Source: JADFXI01 sp963784135
GTDB lineage: Bacteria > Nitrospirota > Thermodesulfovibrionia > Thermodesulfovibrionales > Dissulfurispiraceae
NCBI GenBank assembly: GCA_963784135.1
Contig: CAWAQG010000019.1
Span: 19,345-83,344, forward strand
Length of the DNA: 64,000 bases
Direction: 5' to 3'
This document shows, piece by piece, positions 39,235 through 48,884 of the stretch (position 1 is its first letter; each line of letters opens with the position of its first letter). The notes below the pieces were generated by a model, which had not been told where the DNA came from, did not search any database, and saw only the letters and a list, made by a program, of their open reading frames with translations. The position numbers were made by a program, and so were the translations under genes.

Positions 39235-40644
39235 ATGCGAAGAAAGGCAAAAATAATCTGTACTGTCGGGCCTGCCTCAGTGGACAAAAGAATAATGAGC
39301 GGGCTTATAACGCGCGGCATGAATGTCGCACGCCTGAATTTCTCTCACAGCACCCATGCCTTCCATGAGAGTGCTATAAAGACTATACGGGAGGAGGCTC
39401 GTAGGCTCAAAAAAACGGTGGCCATCATGCAGGACCTGCAGGGGATCAAGATTCGCGTGGGCTCCCTCAAGGGCGGCCAGGTGGAGCTCAAAAAGGGTCA
39501 TACGATAACGGTAAGGCGGGGCGGTGGGGCCGGCGATGAAAACACCATCTATATAGGATACCCCCATTTGATAGACGCCTCCGAGGAGGGACATCGCATA
39601 TTATTGAGCGACGGCCTGATAGAATTGAAGATAACCGAAAAGGGGACGGATTATCTAAGGGCGGTTGTGAATGCCGGGGGCATACTGAAGGAAAAAAAGG
39701 GCGTGAACCTGCCGGGACTCAAACCAGTCGATGTATCCTTCACTAAAAAAGACGAGGCGGACCTCCTTTTCGGCCTCAGGATGGGAGTAGATTACGTGGC
39801 ACTTTCCTTCGTGCGCACCAAAAATGACGTGCTTGCTCTCAGGGATTTCCTCAAGAAGGAAGACGCGGAAGGGCTCCCGATCATAGCCAAGATAGAGACC
39901 CCGCAGGCGATAAAAAACCTGGATGAAATATTGCCCCTGGTGGAAGGCATCATGGTGGCACGGGGGGACCTGGGTGTGGAGATCCCGCCCGAGAACGTAC
40001 CCATTGCGCAAAAATCCCTTATAGAAAAGGCGAACAGGGCCGGCAAGTTTGTAATAGTAGCCACAGAGATGTTGGAATCAATGACAGAGCGCCCGCGTCC
40101 CACAAGGGCGGAGGCAACAGATGTCTCCAATGCTATACTGGACGGGGCGGACGCGGTGATGCTCTCGCAGGAAACATCGGTCGGGAAATATCCTATAGAG
40201 GCCGTGGACATGATGGGGAGAATCATCGAGGAGACGGAGTTGTCGCTGCCGATCAGGAGCCGCTATCAGGAGAAAGGGACTTTTTCGGAGGCGGTTGCGC
40301 GCGCCGCCACGGAGGCGGCGCAGAGCGTGAAGGCTAAGTACATCATAGCTTTTACGCAATCCGGGTCTACCGCGCGGCTCATCTCCATGCTGCGCCCTGA
40401 AGTGGAGATAATCGCCTTCAGCCCCTCCGAGCACGTTGTGCGCCGGATGGCGCTCTACTGGGGCATCCTACCGCGCAGAATACTAAAGCTCAAGAGCATG
40501 GACGGGCAATTTAAAGAGGTGGAGAAAAAGATGTTGTCAGAAAGGCTGGCCCAAAAAGGCGATATAATCGTCATCACTGCGGGCATCCCCAATATGCAAG
40601 GGACAACTCGCTTAATGAAACTGCACGTGATAGGAAAAGAATAA
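39235..40644 (+). CDS. pyk: Pyruvate kinase
   Basis: The 469-aa enzyme transfers phosphate from phosphoenolpyruvate to ADP, the last step of glycolysis. Motifs in order: KIICTVGPAS and MNVARLNFSHS (substrate and ATP side), QGIKIRVG, the catalytic IIAKIETPQAIKNLDEIL, GIMVARGDLGVEIP (metal binding) and ADAVMLSQETSVGKYPIEAV. Length is typical. Slight departures from the common consensus are QGIK (usually QGPK) and SQET (usually SGET). The promoter predicts a leaderless mRNA starting at this ATG. It is transcribed alone. Confidence 0.96.
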   Translation: MRRKAKIICTVGPASVDKRIMSGLITRGMNVARLNFSHSTHAFHESAIKTIREEARRLKKTVAIMQDLQGIKIRVGSLKGGQVELKKGHTITVRRGGGAGDENTIYIGYPHLIDASEEGHRILLSDGLIELKITEKGTDYLRAVVNAGGILKEKKGVNLPGLKPVDVSFTKKDEADLLFGLRMGVDYVALSFVRTKNDVLALRDFLKKEDAEGLPIIAKIETPQAIKNLDEILPLVEGIMVARGDLGVEIPPENVPIAQKSLIEKANRAGKFVIVATEMLESMTERPRPTRAEATDVSNAILDGADAVMLSQETSVGKYPIEAVDMMGRIIEETELSLPIRSRYQEKGTFSEAVARAATEAAQSVKAKYIIAFTQSGSTARLISMLRPEVEIIAFSPSEHVVRRMALYWGILPRRILKLKSMDGQFKEVEKKMLSERLAQKGDIIVITAGIPNMQGTTRLMKLHVIGKE

Positions 40645-41481
40645 AATTCTTTATTTACCCTCTGCGAACTTAGTCCGCTGGTCCGGCCACCTGCCTTGTG
40701 ATGTTAGCCCTTGCTCAAGAATGGATCAAGCTACCACTGATAAGTACCAGCAATTCACGCCGCAGCAAGCTCAGGCTTCGAGGTCGTAGTGATAGCTGGT
40801 CTCTGTCAATGTCCTCAAACGCTGGAATACGCAGCTATTGGCATATATGGTAATTTAAAGCATGAACAAATCAAAAAAAGATGAAATTACCAAGGCTGGC
40901 TGGCTCCGTTTTTATCCCGCCTCTGCCCACCAAATTCAAGAGAAAGATTCAGCTAAAAAATGGTTACTAAAAATTCTGAAAAGATTAAAGAAGGGCCATT
41001 GACTTACACCTGTCCTGCCTGCCTGCTACTATATTGCCATAATTAAATAATTTTTTGCAGGAAGCAAACCATGCGAAGGAAAGAAAATGTTGATATGGAT
41101 AAGTCTGCCAGATCTAAAGCCTGTGGCTATTCCTTTCAGTATACCACTTCTCAAGTTTAACCACGCGGATTATCGGTGTTATCAGTATCAATCATTGAAA
41201 ATGTCGGATAACGTCTCTTAAAGCTGGTATCGCTGACAGTTTCTTTCGACATTAAACACAGAGGAAAATCTGACGCCAGTCCTCACTTAATGTAAGAGTT
41301 CATCCCGGGGCATGACAGATCTGTAAAGTTTCGGGGCGAAATACTCGGTCATGAAAAAACGATGCTGGTTTCGAGTACTGTGAGTATCCCGGCCAGAGGA
41401 ATAATTTCAATTTATGCTTTAACCTGGAGAATACAACCGGTCCAACAAATGTTGTTGCTTCTTTCCCCTGAACAGAATACA
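40645..41481. other. Gene-poor interval between pyk and marC
   Basis: About 840 bases. The only frame worth naming is 40862-41002 (+), encoding 46 residues (MNKSKKDEITKAGWLRFYPA... rich in Lys), without a ribosome site. The rest shows no known gene, RNA or repeat. The interval may contain decayed genes. Confidence 0.5.
40862..41002 (+). CDS. Possible 46-aa basic peptide
   Basis: ATG 40862 opens a Lys-rich frame ending KKWLLKILKRLKKGH, amphipathic in its second half. It has no ribosome site. It could be chance, the remnant of a gene, or a leaderless small gene. Confidence 0.25.
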   Translation: MNKSKKDEITKAGWLRFYPASAHQIQEKDSAKKWLLKILKRLKKGH

Positions 41482-42090
41482 ATGAGCTATATGAATATAT
41501 TCGATCCATTTATTGTTACAATTATTCCGCTCATGGTCGCCATAGACGCTCCCGGGGTGCTGCCCTTCTATCTTGCAATGACCGAAGGCACCCTGCAAGC
41601 GGAGAAAAAGAGGATAGCACGGGAATCTGTCCTTACGGCGCTGCTGGTCACGCTGATGTTTATTTTCCTTGGAAGGGCTGTATTTAAGATACTCGGCATT
41701 TTGGTGGAGGATTTTATGATCGCCGGCGGCATATTATTGATGGTTATTTCGATTTCAGACATGCTCACTACCGGTAACGGAAGAACAGTTGCTTCAACGG
41801 CATCAGGTCCGGCATCGGGTGTAGTTCCGCTGGGTACCCCCCTGCTGGCAGGTCCTGCCACCCTGACAACATGTCTTTTACTCGTGGGGAATTACGGATA
41901 TGTTCCGGTTATTTTTTCGCTCGTTGTAAATCTCGGTCTGGCCTGGTTATTATTTGACAAGGCTGATGTTGTTATAAGAAAAATCGGGGTCAATGGAGCT
42001 CGCGGCATTACGCGCCTGGCCTCACTCCTGCTTGCAGCGATAGCCGTGAAGATGATACGGATGGGAATCATCCGGCTTATACACGGTTAG
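41482..42090 (+). CDS. MarC-family integral membrane protein
   Basis: The 202-aa protein has six membrane helices and the MarC/UPF0056 features: FIVTIIPLMVAIDAPGVLPF at the start, FMIAGGILLMVISISDML, and PLGTPLLAGPATLTTCLLLV. Function is unsettled in the family (not the antibiotic resistance pump once suggested). The frame is open to 41362, but ATG 41482 (or 41491) fits the family N-terminus; there is no strong ribosome site. Confidence 0.87.
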   Translation: MSYMNIFDPFIVTIIPLMVAIDAPGVLPFYLAMTEGTLQAEKKRIARESVLTALLVTLMFIFLGRAVFKILGILVEDFMIAGGILLMVISISDMLTTGNGRTVASTASGPASGVVPLGTPLLAGPATLTTCLLLVGNYGYVPVIFSLVVNLGLAWLLFDKADVVIRKIGVNGARGITRLASLLLAAIAVKMIRMGIIRLIHG

Positions 42091-42105
42091 TTTTAAGAAT
42101 AATTG

Positions 42106-42483
42106 CTATGAATGACTTTTTGCTGCTCTGCGGACTGATTTTTTCCTTGCCTTTTCGAGCTTCTCTATGAACAAGTCCCGTTCAAAGTAACCTATCTTTC
42201 TGAATATTTCATTGCCTTCAGAATCAAGCACAATTATTGTGGGGGTTGCCGCTACCCCGAACCTCATGAACTGATCTGAATCTATACCCGATTCATATTT
42301 AATGGGTATGAAATAGGTTTTAACATATTCCTGAACGCGCTCAGTGAGCAATGTGCATTTCTTCATTCTAACGCATGGCTCGCAGGCGGGACTAAAAAAA
42401 GCGACAAGCACGAGTTTGTTTCCCTCTCTTGCCAGCTTCAAAGCGCTTCTTAGGCCCTTCTCCCAGACGATATCTTCCGCCAT
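42106..42483 (-). CDS. Thioredoxin-family protein (cytoplasmic)
   Basis: The 125-aa protein has a thioredoxin fold with LVLVAFFSPACEPCVRMKKC (active site CEPC), cis-Pro loop AATPTIIVLDSEGN and no signal peptide. The extra Cys two residues after Lys-Lys may bind metal or form a second disulfide. ATG 42483 has GGAGG upstream at a long spacing. It is likely a thiol reductase for cytoplasmic targets. Confidence 0.85.
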   Translation of the reverse strand: MAEDIVWEKGLRSALKLAREGNKLVLVAFFSPACEPCVRMKKCTLLTERVQEYVKTYFIPIKYESGIDSDQFMRFGVAATPTIIVLDSEGNEIFRKIGYFERDLFIEKLEKARKKSVRRAAKSHS

Positions 42484-42668
42484 AAAATAATTTTACCTCC
42501 ACGCATAGTAACCCTGCAATGCGTCCTTCCTTTTATATTGTAACTCTTCCTGAGGATACAGCACTATTTTTTTCCAAATTGTGTCACTTTTCATCATGGC
42601 TATTTGATAATTTTTGTGATATAGTTTTCAATATGATTGATGATGCCGATGAAGAATTCTGTACACCT

Positions 42669-42736
42669 GTCATTCCGGCTTGTCCGGAATCTTCTTTATG
42701 AAGGGAACAACCCGATTCCCGACAAGCGGGAATGAC
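42669..42736. repeat. Pair of GTCATTCC-type palindromes
   Basis: 42669-42691 (GTCATTCCGGCTTGTCCGGA...) and 42714-42736 (GATTCCCGACAAGCGGGAAT...) are inverted copies of one palindromic repeat family also found at 48971-49004, 49318-49351 and 57256-57331. Confidence 0.8.
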
Positions 42737-42810
42737 AAGAAGAAAGACTGTAGCTTTTATAGACCCCATGGCCTTGCCTTGGGGAGATTCATTGAGATCA
42801 GAGGTCATTG

Positions 42811-43221
42811 ATGAAGAGGAGAATTTTTTTAAGGTCTTTGCTTGCTGTGCTCGGAGCCGCGGCAGCAGGTTCTTTTATCTATCCATTATTGAGGTTTCTT
42901 GCCCCTCCCGGCGGCAAGTCCCTGGCACAACAGATAATCCTGAAGAAGACAGAGGTGCCTGTAGGTACAGCGAAGAGTATACTCTTTAACAATAAACCCT
43001 CATTCATTATCAACAGGCCCGGCAAGGGCTTTATAGCGCTTAGCAGGGTATGCACGCATCTTGGATGCCTGGTCGATTACGAAGGGAACAAGAACAGGCT
43101 TCTTTGTCCCTGTCATGCCGGCGTGTACGACCTTGAAGGAAACGTCGTATCCGGCCCGCCGCCTAAACCATTGCTCAAACTTCCCTTAAAGGTAGAGGGC
43201 GAAAATATTGTGATCGGGTGA
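42811..43221 (+). CDS. Rieske iron-sulfur protein of a bc-type complex
   Basis: The 136-aa protein carries a 2Fe-2S cluster that passes electrons from quinol to cytochrome. The N-terminus is a membrane anchor with an arginine pair (MKRRIFLRSLLAVLGAAAAG) that also suggests Tat export. The cluster ligands are in CTHLGCLVDY and CPCHAGVYDLEGN. ATG 42811 follows GAGG. The cytochrome b gene starts four bases after its stop, so the two form one operon, the quinol:cytochrome c oxidoreductase. Confidence 0.92.
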   Translation: MKRRIFLRSLLAVLGAAAAGSFIYPLLRFLAPPGGKSLAQQIILKKTEVPVGTAKSILFNNKPSFIINRPGKGFIALSRVCTHLGCLVDYEGNKNRLLCPCHAGVYDLEGNVVSGPPPKPLLKLPLKVEGENIVIG

Positions 43222-43225
43222 TGAA

Positions 43226-45163
43226 ATGTGGGCAGCAATAAAGGACTGGATTGATTTAAGGATAGGGATCAACGCCCTTATCAGGGAGCAATTGACGGAA
43301 TACAGGGTCCCGAAGAATATAAACGTCTTTTATACCCTTGGGTTCGTGGCCCTCGCCGCATTTTTGATGCAGGTGGTCACAGGTTTTTTCCTTCTCATTT
43401 ATTATGTCCCCAATTCTGAACAGGCGTTCAGGAGCGTTCAGGATATCATGAACAAGGTCCCTTACGGCTGGCTATTCAGGCAGATGCATATTGTCGGAAG
43501 CAACCTCATGGTGGTTGTGGTCTTTGCTCATATGCTTTCTGTGTTCTTTATGGGAAGCTACAAGAAACCGAGAGAGATGACATGGTTTGTCGGCATATGC
43601 ATGCTGCTCCTCGTCATAGTCTCATGTCTAAGCGGTTATCTGCTGCCGTGGAGCCAGTTGAGTTATTGGGCGACGACCATTGCCACGACTATACCGACTG
43701 CATTCCCCTATGTCGGTGAAATCACGGCCAAACTTATGAAGGGCGGCGAAGCGGTCTCGGGAGCAACTCTAAACAGATTTTTTGCGATGCATGTTACCCT
43801 TCTCCCCCTTATTGTGTTGGGACTTGTCGGACTGCACTTGTTTTTAATCAGGAGAATAGGGATATCTTCACCACCCTTCGGTCTTTCAGGGGCTGAGAGA
43901 CCCTGGACTAAATACAGCCACGAAAATCACCCGGACGGGTATCCGTTCTTCCCTGATTTTGTATTGAAGGAAACGGTCATGGTGATGGCTTATTGCGCAG
44001 TCATGTTCTTTATTATCGCTTTCATGCCGACGCTTTTTTTACCGGCAGACGCCAATACACCGGCTGATCCGCTTAATACCCCCGCCCATATTAAACCTGA
44101 ATGGTACCTGCTGGCCGCATACCAGATGCTGAGACTCATTCCGAATAAGTTTCTCGGCATAAGCATGCAGATGGTCATTGTCTCTGCGCTTATACTGTGG
44201 CCCCTGCTCGATACAGGGGAGGAGAAAAACATACTGAAAAGACCCCGCCTGCTCATAGGGTTTTTTGCTGCTGTAATCTTGTGGACGGTATTGACGATCT
44301 GGGGAAAATATTTCATGAGATACGTCCTTTCGTTGCTCACAATCCTCATCATCCCCCTGATCGCAACCGGCGGTTACGGGGATGGGCCCGGGAAAGAGGC
44401 GGCCGGCCCCGCCGTTGCGGGTAATCAGTCCCCCGGTGGTGTTTGCATCGACTGCCACGACTCCGACATGATGAAGCCCTCGTTCAGGGATATCCCGAGG
44501 GAATGGAGAACAAGCTGGCATTACCGGAACAATGTGGCATGCAGTGATTGTCACGGCGGTGATCCGAAGGACGCGGCCATGGCGATGTCCGGCCAAAGAG
44601 GATTTGTGGGAGTGCCGGCGTATGCAGGCGTACCGGAGTTTTGCGGCAAGTGTCATGTCGGGATTTTTAAAAGCTACCTTGAAAGCGGTCACGGTAAAGC
44701 GCTAATGTCTTCCGGGAAGGGGCCAAACTGCGTGACCTGTCACGGCGCCCATGATATCCGGAAGGCAAGCCTTGATATTATAAATGAGCAGCGTTGTTCG
44801 CAATGCCACTCTTATGAAAGGGCGCTGGTCATGAAGAAGGCTCTTTTTATTGTTGAAAAGGAGATCAGAGATGTGGACAAGGACCTCCGGAAGTTAAAGT
44901 CCGCAGGTATGTTTTCGGAAGATGAAGAAAGGGACCTCTTCAACACCGAGGCGGAATTTCGCACCCTGTTTCACAGTGTCAACGTTTCACTCGTCAAAGA
45001 GAGGACAGATGAATTTACCGGCAAGCTGAACAGGCTTGATGCCGGGATACAGAAAACCTTTGGCGAACTTAAGTTCAGGCAGAACTTCGCGACTTTTATA
45101 ATGCTGATCTTCATCGGTTTGGGAATTGTCCTGTTCCTGCTGTCAAAGAGTGACGGGAACTGA
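43226..45163 (+). CDS. Cytochrome b fused to a pentaheme cytochrome c domain
   Basis: The 645-aa protein starts with a full cytochrome b of about 380 residues with eight membrane helices: FRQMHIVGSNLMVVVVFAHM and FFAMHVTLLPLIVLGLVGLH give the four heme His, and PDP-type AAYQMLRLIPNKFLG the second half. After residue 400 comes a c-type tail with five CxxCH motifs (CIDCH, CSDCH, CGKCH, CVTCH, CSQCH at about residues 406, 438, 472, 501, 523) and a final membrane helix. With the Rieske protein it would oxidise menaquinol and hand electrons directly to multiheme partners, without a separate cytochrome c1. Confidence 0.92.
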   Translation: MWAAIKDWIDLRIGINALIREQLTEYRVPKNINVFYTLGFVALAAFLMQVVTGFFLLIYYVPNSEQAFRSVQDIMNKVPYGWLFRQMHIVGSNLMVVVVFAHMLSVFFMGSYKKPREMTWFVGICMLLLVIVSCLSGYLLPWSQLSYWATTIATTIPTAFPYVGEITAKLMKGGEAVSGATLNRFFAMHVTLLPLIVLGLVGLHLFLIRRIGISSPPFGLSGAERPWTKYSHENHPDGYPFFPDFVLKETVMVMAYCAVMFFIIAFMPTLFLPADANTPADPLNTPAHIKPEWYLLAAYQMLRLIPNKFLGISMQMVIVSALILWPLLDTGEEKNILKRPRLLIGFFAAVILWTVLTIWGKYFMRYVLSLLTILIIPLIATGGYGDGPGKEAAGPAVAGNQSPGGVCIDCHDSDMMKPSFRDIPREWRTSWHYRNNVACSDCHGGDPKDAAMAMSGQRGFVGVPAYAGVPEFCGKCHVGIFKSYLESGHGKALMSSGKGPNCVTCHGAHDIRKASLDIINEQRCSQCHSYERALVMKKALFIVEKEIRDVDKDLRKLKSAGMFSEDEERDLFNTEAEFRTLFHSVNVSLVKERTDEFTGKLNRLDAGIQKTFGELKFRQNFATFIMLIFIGLGIVLFLLSKSDGN

Positions 45164-45205
45164 AAGTACAGTATAACGGCGGAGGGCAGCATGGCAAATC
45201 CCGAA

Positions 45206-46462
45206 TTATAAATACCGGTCGATAATGACATTCACCCTTGTTCCTTTCCCATACTCGCTTTCAATCCTCATGTTCCAGCCGTGAGCGCCTACGAGGTGCT
45301 TCACGATGGCGAGCCCGAGACCGGTACCCCCCAGTTCTCTGGAACGTGCGCTGTCAACGCGGTAAAACCGCTCCCCCAGCCTGTTCAGGTATCGCGGGGG
45401 GATGCCGATGCCGGTATCCTGAACGAAAAGGGCAACTCTACCCCCGGCATCATCGATACCTACAGTCACGCCGCCTTTCTCGGTAAATTTTATTCCGTTA
45501 TCAACAAGATTGATTATTATCTGTATAAGCTTATCTTTGTCTGCGGCAAAGGCCTGGGCACTTTTGGGCAATTCTTTCCTCAGGAAAAGTCCTTTTTTGT
45601 CAGCCTTATCTTTGAGCGTCATAAAAACGGTATCGATTACCTGCTCAAGGCTGACTTCCATTTTGTTGATTTTGACATCGCCGAGTTCGATTCCGGACAG
45701 CGCAAGCAAGTCATCAACAAGGCTGTTAAGACGCTCACTGTGGTTTTTGATCATTGTGAGAAACCTTACGGCATTCTCTTTATCATCAAGGGCGCCATCA
45801 AGCAGCGTCTCTGCAAACCCCTTCATCGCGGTTATGGGCGTCTTAATTTCATGTGACACGTTGGCAACAAAATCCTTTCTCACCTCTTCGAGTTGTCTCA
45901 ACCGTGTAATGTCATGGAGCGTAAGCACGGACCCCGTAACGGAGTTCTCACTGTAAATGGGCACTGCTGTTGCAATCAGATGTATTTCCCTGTTGCCCCG
46001 CGTTACCGTAATTTCATCCGAGATAATCTCCCACGACTCGAGGGCCCTCCGCACAATTTCAATGAGCTGCATGTTGCGCAGGACATCCATGATCTGCTTG
46101 CCTTCGATATTCTCGGTCACCGAAAGGAGCTTTTTGAAGGTGCGGTTGGCCAGGATTACAACATCATGCGTATCGGTTATCAGCACGCCGTCAGACATGC
46201 CCCTGAGTATGGCCTCCATTCTCTGCATCTCGGCTTCGGCAAAGCCGAGCCGCATGCTTGTTTTCTCCATGAAGGCAATAATGTCACGGGCAATGGTATC
46301 CAGCTTGCTCGAGGTGCCGCTGAAAAGCCGCGCGTTCAGGTTGCCTGAGGAAAACTCTTTGAGTAGATTGGAGATTGCATTGATAGACAGGTACATACGG
46401 GCGAGGTAGATGACAAAAAACAGGAGTACCAGAGAGAGGATGATAATTACCAGTGTTTCCAT
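45206..46462 (-). CDS. phoR: PhoR-type sensor histidine kinase
   Basis: The 418-aa kinase has one N-terminal membrane helix (VIIILSLVLLFFVIYLA), a HAMP-like stretch, a PAS domain (MSDGVLITDTHDVVILANRT), the HisKA box VANVSHEIKTPITAMKG with phospho-His, and a HATPase domain (IINLVDNGIKFTEKGG, DTGIGIPPRY, GGTGLGLAIVK). It follows the response regulator directly (stop and start adjacent). The order aroK-aroB-phoB-phoR is on one strand. By analogy it senses phosphate state through Pst/PhoU, which are not in this window. Confidence 0.87.
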   Translation of the reverse strand: METLVIIILSLVLLFFVIYLARMYLSINAISNLLKEFSSGNLNARLFSGTSSKLDTIARDIIAFMEKTSMRLGFAEAEMQRMEAILRGMSDGVLITDTHDVVILANRTFKKLLSVTENIEGKQIMDVLRNMQLIEIVRRALESWEIISDEITVTRGNREIHLIATAVPIYSENSVTGSVLTLHDITRLRQLEEVRKDFVANVSHEIKTPITAMKGFAETLLDGALDDKENAVRFLTMIKNHSERLNSLVDDLLALSGIELGDVKINKMEVSLEQVIDTVFMTLKDKADKKGLFLRKELPKSAQAFAADKDKLIQIIINLVDNGIKFTEKGGVTVGIDDAGGRVALFVQDTGIGIPPRYLNRLGERFYRVDSARSRELGGTGLGLAIVKHLVGAHGWNMRIESEYGKGTRVNVIIDRYL

Positions 46463-47173
46463 TCAGCCTTCGAAAAAGTAACCTATCCCCCGCATTGTCT
46501 TTATGTATTTGGGATTGTTGGGGTCGTCCTCAATCTTTGTCCGCAACCTCCGGATGTGAACATCGACCGTCCTGGGTTCAACAAAGACATCATCGCCCCA
46601 TACCGCATCAAGGAGGTGCTCTCTATTGTAGATCTTGTTGGGCCGCTCGCATAGATAAAGGAGCAGTTTGAATTCGGTAGCGCTCAGCTTAAGCTGTTTA
46701 TTCTTTACGGTGACGAGGTATTTTTCCTTATCTATACTGATGTCCCGCATCTTCAGAAGATGTCCCGTTCTCGTCTCCTCATCGGCAGTCACAGGCTTCT
46801 GGTGCTCTGCTCTCCTCAAGATGGCCTTCACCCTGGCAACAAGCTCTCTCGGGCTGAAAGGTTTTATCATATAATCATCAGCGCCTATTTCAAGCCCAAG
46901 GACCTTGTCCACCTCTTCTCCTTTTGCGGTAAGCATGACGATAGGAGTTGCGGCCACAGTCGGGTCATTTCGTATTATCCTGCATAATTCAAGTCCCTGC
47001 ACACCAGGGAGCATAAGATCGAGAACTATGAGGTCATATGGTCCGGACCTGATCTTTTTCAGGGCGGTCTCGCCGTCATAGGCGGCATCCACGCTGAAAC
47101 CTTCCTTCTTCAAATTGTAGGAGACGAGTTCTACAATGTCCTTTTCGTCATCAATAACAAGAATGGTTTTCAA
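46463..47173 (-). CDS. phoB: PhoB-type response regulator
   Basis: The 236-aa protein has a receiver domain (ILVIDDEKDIVELVSYNLKK, phospho-Asp in LIVLDLMLPGVQG, IKPFSPRELVARVKAIL) and an OmpR/PhoB winged helix (LSATEFKLLLYLCERP, EPRTVDVHIRRLRTKI, MRGIGYFFEG). It would bind Pho boxes; two Pho-box-like promoters lie in this window. Its ATG overlaps the aroB stop by four bases (ATGA), linking it to the shikimate genes. Confidence 0.9.
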   Translation of the reverse strand: MKTILVIDDEKDIVELVSYNLKKEGFSVDAAYDGETALKKIRSGPYDLIVLDLMLPGVQGLELCRIIRNDPTVAATPIVMLTAKGEEVDKVLGLEIGADDYMIKPFSPRELVARVKAILRRAEHQKPVTADEETRTGHLLKMRDISIDKEKYLVTVKNKQLKLSATEFKLLLYLCERPNKIYNREHLLDAVWGDDVFVEPRTVDVHIRRLRTKIEDDPNNPKYIKTMRGIGYFFEG

Positions 47174-48249
47174 GTTCCCACTATCCTTTTCAATATTTTC
47201 AGATCAACACCCTTGTGGATTACAACATTCCCTATGTCTTTGGGCAGAATAAATTTCATTTCGCCCGCCGTTGCCTTCTTGTCCATTGAAATAAGAGAAA
47301 TTAGTTTATCACCATTCACATCTTTTGGCAATTCAGCCGGCAGGCCATATGCGCTGACAACCGCTTTTATTCTGTCGACGCAAGCACTCTCCATCATGCC
47401 CAGCGCTTCGGAAAGACGCGCTGCCAGGCACATGCCCATGGCGACTGCCTCGCCGTGCAGATATTTTGAATACCCTGTTTCGGTCTCCACTGCATGGCCT
47501 ATGGTATGGCCGTAATTCAGGATGGCCCTGAGGCCGGACTCCCGTTCATCCTTTGACACCACTTCGGACTTTATCTGGCAGGAGCGTCTTATAAGATAAC
47601 TTATGACGTCCGCGTCGAGATTGATTATGGCCTCCCGCTTCTCTTCCAGTACGCCGAACAGCTCCGCATCCCATATCACGCCGTATTTTATTATCTCTGC
47701 TATGCCGCACAATAATTCACTTCTTGGGAGTGTGCGCAGCGTGCCGATATCGGTCCAAACCAGCCTGGGCTGATGGAAGGTCCCGATCATGTTTTTCCCG
47801 GCAGGGTGGTTCACGCCGGTCTTGCCGCCCACAGAGCTATCGACCTGCGCAAGCAGCGTTGTGGGGACATGGATGACATGTATGCCCCGCATATAGAGAG
47901 AGCCGGCGAAGCCCGTGATATCGCCGACCACCCCTCCGCCAAGTGCAACAACGCAGGAATTCCGGTCGAGCCTGTTTTTAAGGAGATCTGTCAGTATGTG
48001 GTAACTCCAGAAATAGTCTTTATATTCTTCCCCGTCGGGAACAAGAGTGCTGAAACAGTTGAACCCGGCATTGTGCAATGAGCGCATGACCTCTTCGCCG
48101 TAGAGTCTGAAAACGGTCGGGTTGCTGATAATTCCAATGGTGGGGCTGAACCCGAACTCGGCCGCTCTTTCACCGATGCCGGAAAGCGTGCCGCTGCCGA
48201 TCACAATATCATAGCTTCTTTCTCCGAGTCCTACCGTGACCTTTTCCAT
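47170..48249 (-). CDS. aroB: 3-Dehydroquinate synthase
   Basis: The 359-aa enzyme makes 3-dehydroquinate from DAHP, the second step of the shikimate pathway. Motifs: VALGGGVVGDITGFAGSLYM and VPTTLLAQVDSSVGGKTGVN for NAD and substrate, and zinc ligands in LNYGHTIGHAVE and YLHGEAVAMGM. Start 48249 gives the normal MEKVTVGLGERSYDI N-terminus and lies behind GGGATGG; the frame is open 30 codons further into aroK. It is 22 bases downstream of aroK. Confidence 0.95.
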   Translation of the reverse strand: MEKVTVGLGERSYDIVIGSGTLSGIGERAAEFGFSPTIGIISNPTVFRLYGEEVMRSLHNAGFNCFSTLVPDGEEYKDYFWSYHILTDLLKNRLDRNSCVVALGGGVVGDITGFAGSLYMRGIHVIHVPTTLLAQVDSSVGGKTGVNHPAGKNMIGTFHQPRLVWTDIGTLRTLPRSELLCGIAEIIKYGVIWDAELFGVLEEKREAIINLDADVISYLIRRSCQIKSEVVSKDERESGLRAILNYGHTIGHAVETETGYSKYLHGEAVAMGMCLAARLSEALGMMESACVDRIKAVVSAYGLPAELPKDVNGDKLISLISMDKKATAGEMKFILPKDIGNVVIHKGVDLKILKRIVGT

Positions 48250-48271
48250 AATCCCATCCCCGCCGGGCCCC

Positions 48272-48787
48272 TCACCTCGCCTCGATTTCATTTGCCCTGG
48301 CAATGATTTCCTCGGCCACCTGAAGCGGTCCCATCTCATCAGTATTTATTATTATATCCGCTTTCTCATAATAAGGTCTTCTGAAATCATACAGTTCCCG
48401 TATTTTCTGAAGAGGATCGGCGACCTGCAGAAGGGGCCTGTTCTTGCATGTTTTTGTCCTCCTGAGTATTGTCTCAGGGGTCGCGGCAAGGCAGACGACA
48501 ATCCAGTCTTTCCTGAGTGCTTCCATGTTCTCAGCTCTCAATACGGCGCCTCCTCCAGTTGACAGCACAGTTTTTTTCAGGACAGACAGCCTCTTTATCA
48601 CAGCGGATTCCATGTCCCTGAATGCGGCCTCTCCCAGCCGGTTGAAAATGTCGGTTATCGTTGTCTTTTGCTCTCTCTCTATTTCGGCATCCGTATCGAG
48701 CAGAACAAACCCCAGCTTTTGTGACAATATTTTCCCCACCGCTGTTTTTCCGGTCCCCATAAAACCTGTTAAAACTATACTCCTCAC
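48272..48787 (-). CDS. aroK: Shikimate kinase
   Basis: The 171-aa kinase phosphorylates shikimate. Seen are the Walker A GFMGTGKTAVGKILS, LLDTDAEIEREQ with DTD, the shikimate site FRDMESAVI and STGGGAV, and the lid RNT-like region KNRPLL. The start is GTG 48787 behind GGAG. It heads the minus strand operon with aroB, phoB and phoR. Confidence 0.94.
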   Translation of the reverse strand: MRSIVLTGFMGTGKTAVGKILSQKLGFVLLDTDAEIEREQKTTITDIFNRLGEAAFRDMESAVIKRLSVLKKTVLSTGGGAVLRAENMEALRKDWIVVCLAATPETILRRTKTCKNRPLLQVADPLQKIRELYDFRRPYYEKADIIINTDEMGPLQVAEEIIARANEIEAR

Positions 48788-48884
48788 ATACTCTCCGGTT
48801 TCGTTAAATTCTTATATATTAAAAATAACGATTATGAAATATTTGTATTATACAGGAATTTTATTTATTATTATTAAAAGCGAA

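Noticed and set aside
41300..41509. Minus-strand 69-aa frame upstream of marC
   Set aside because: It overlaps the marC start, lacks a ribosome site and has no familiar motif.
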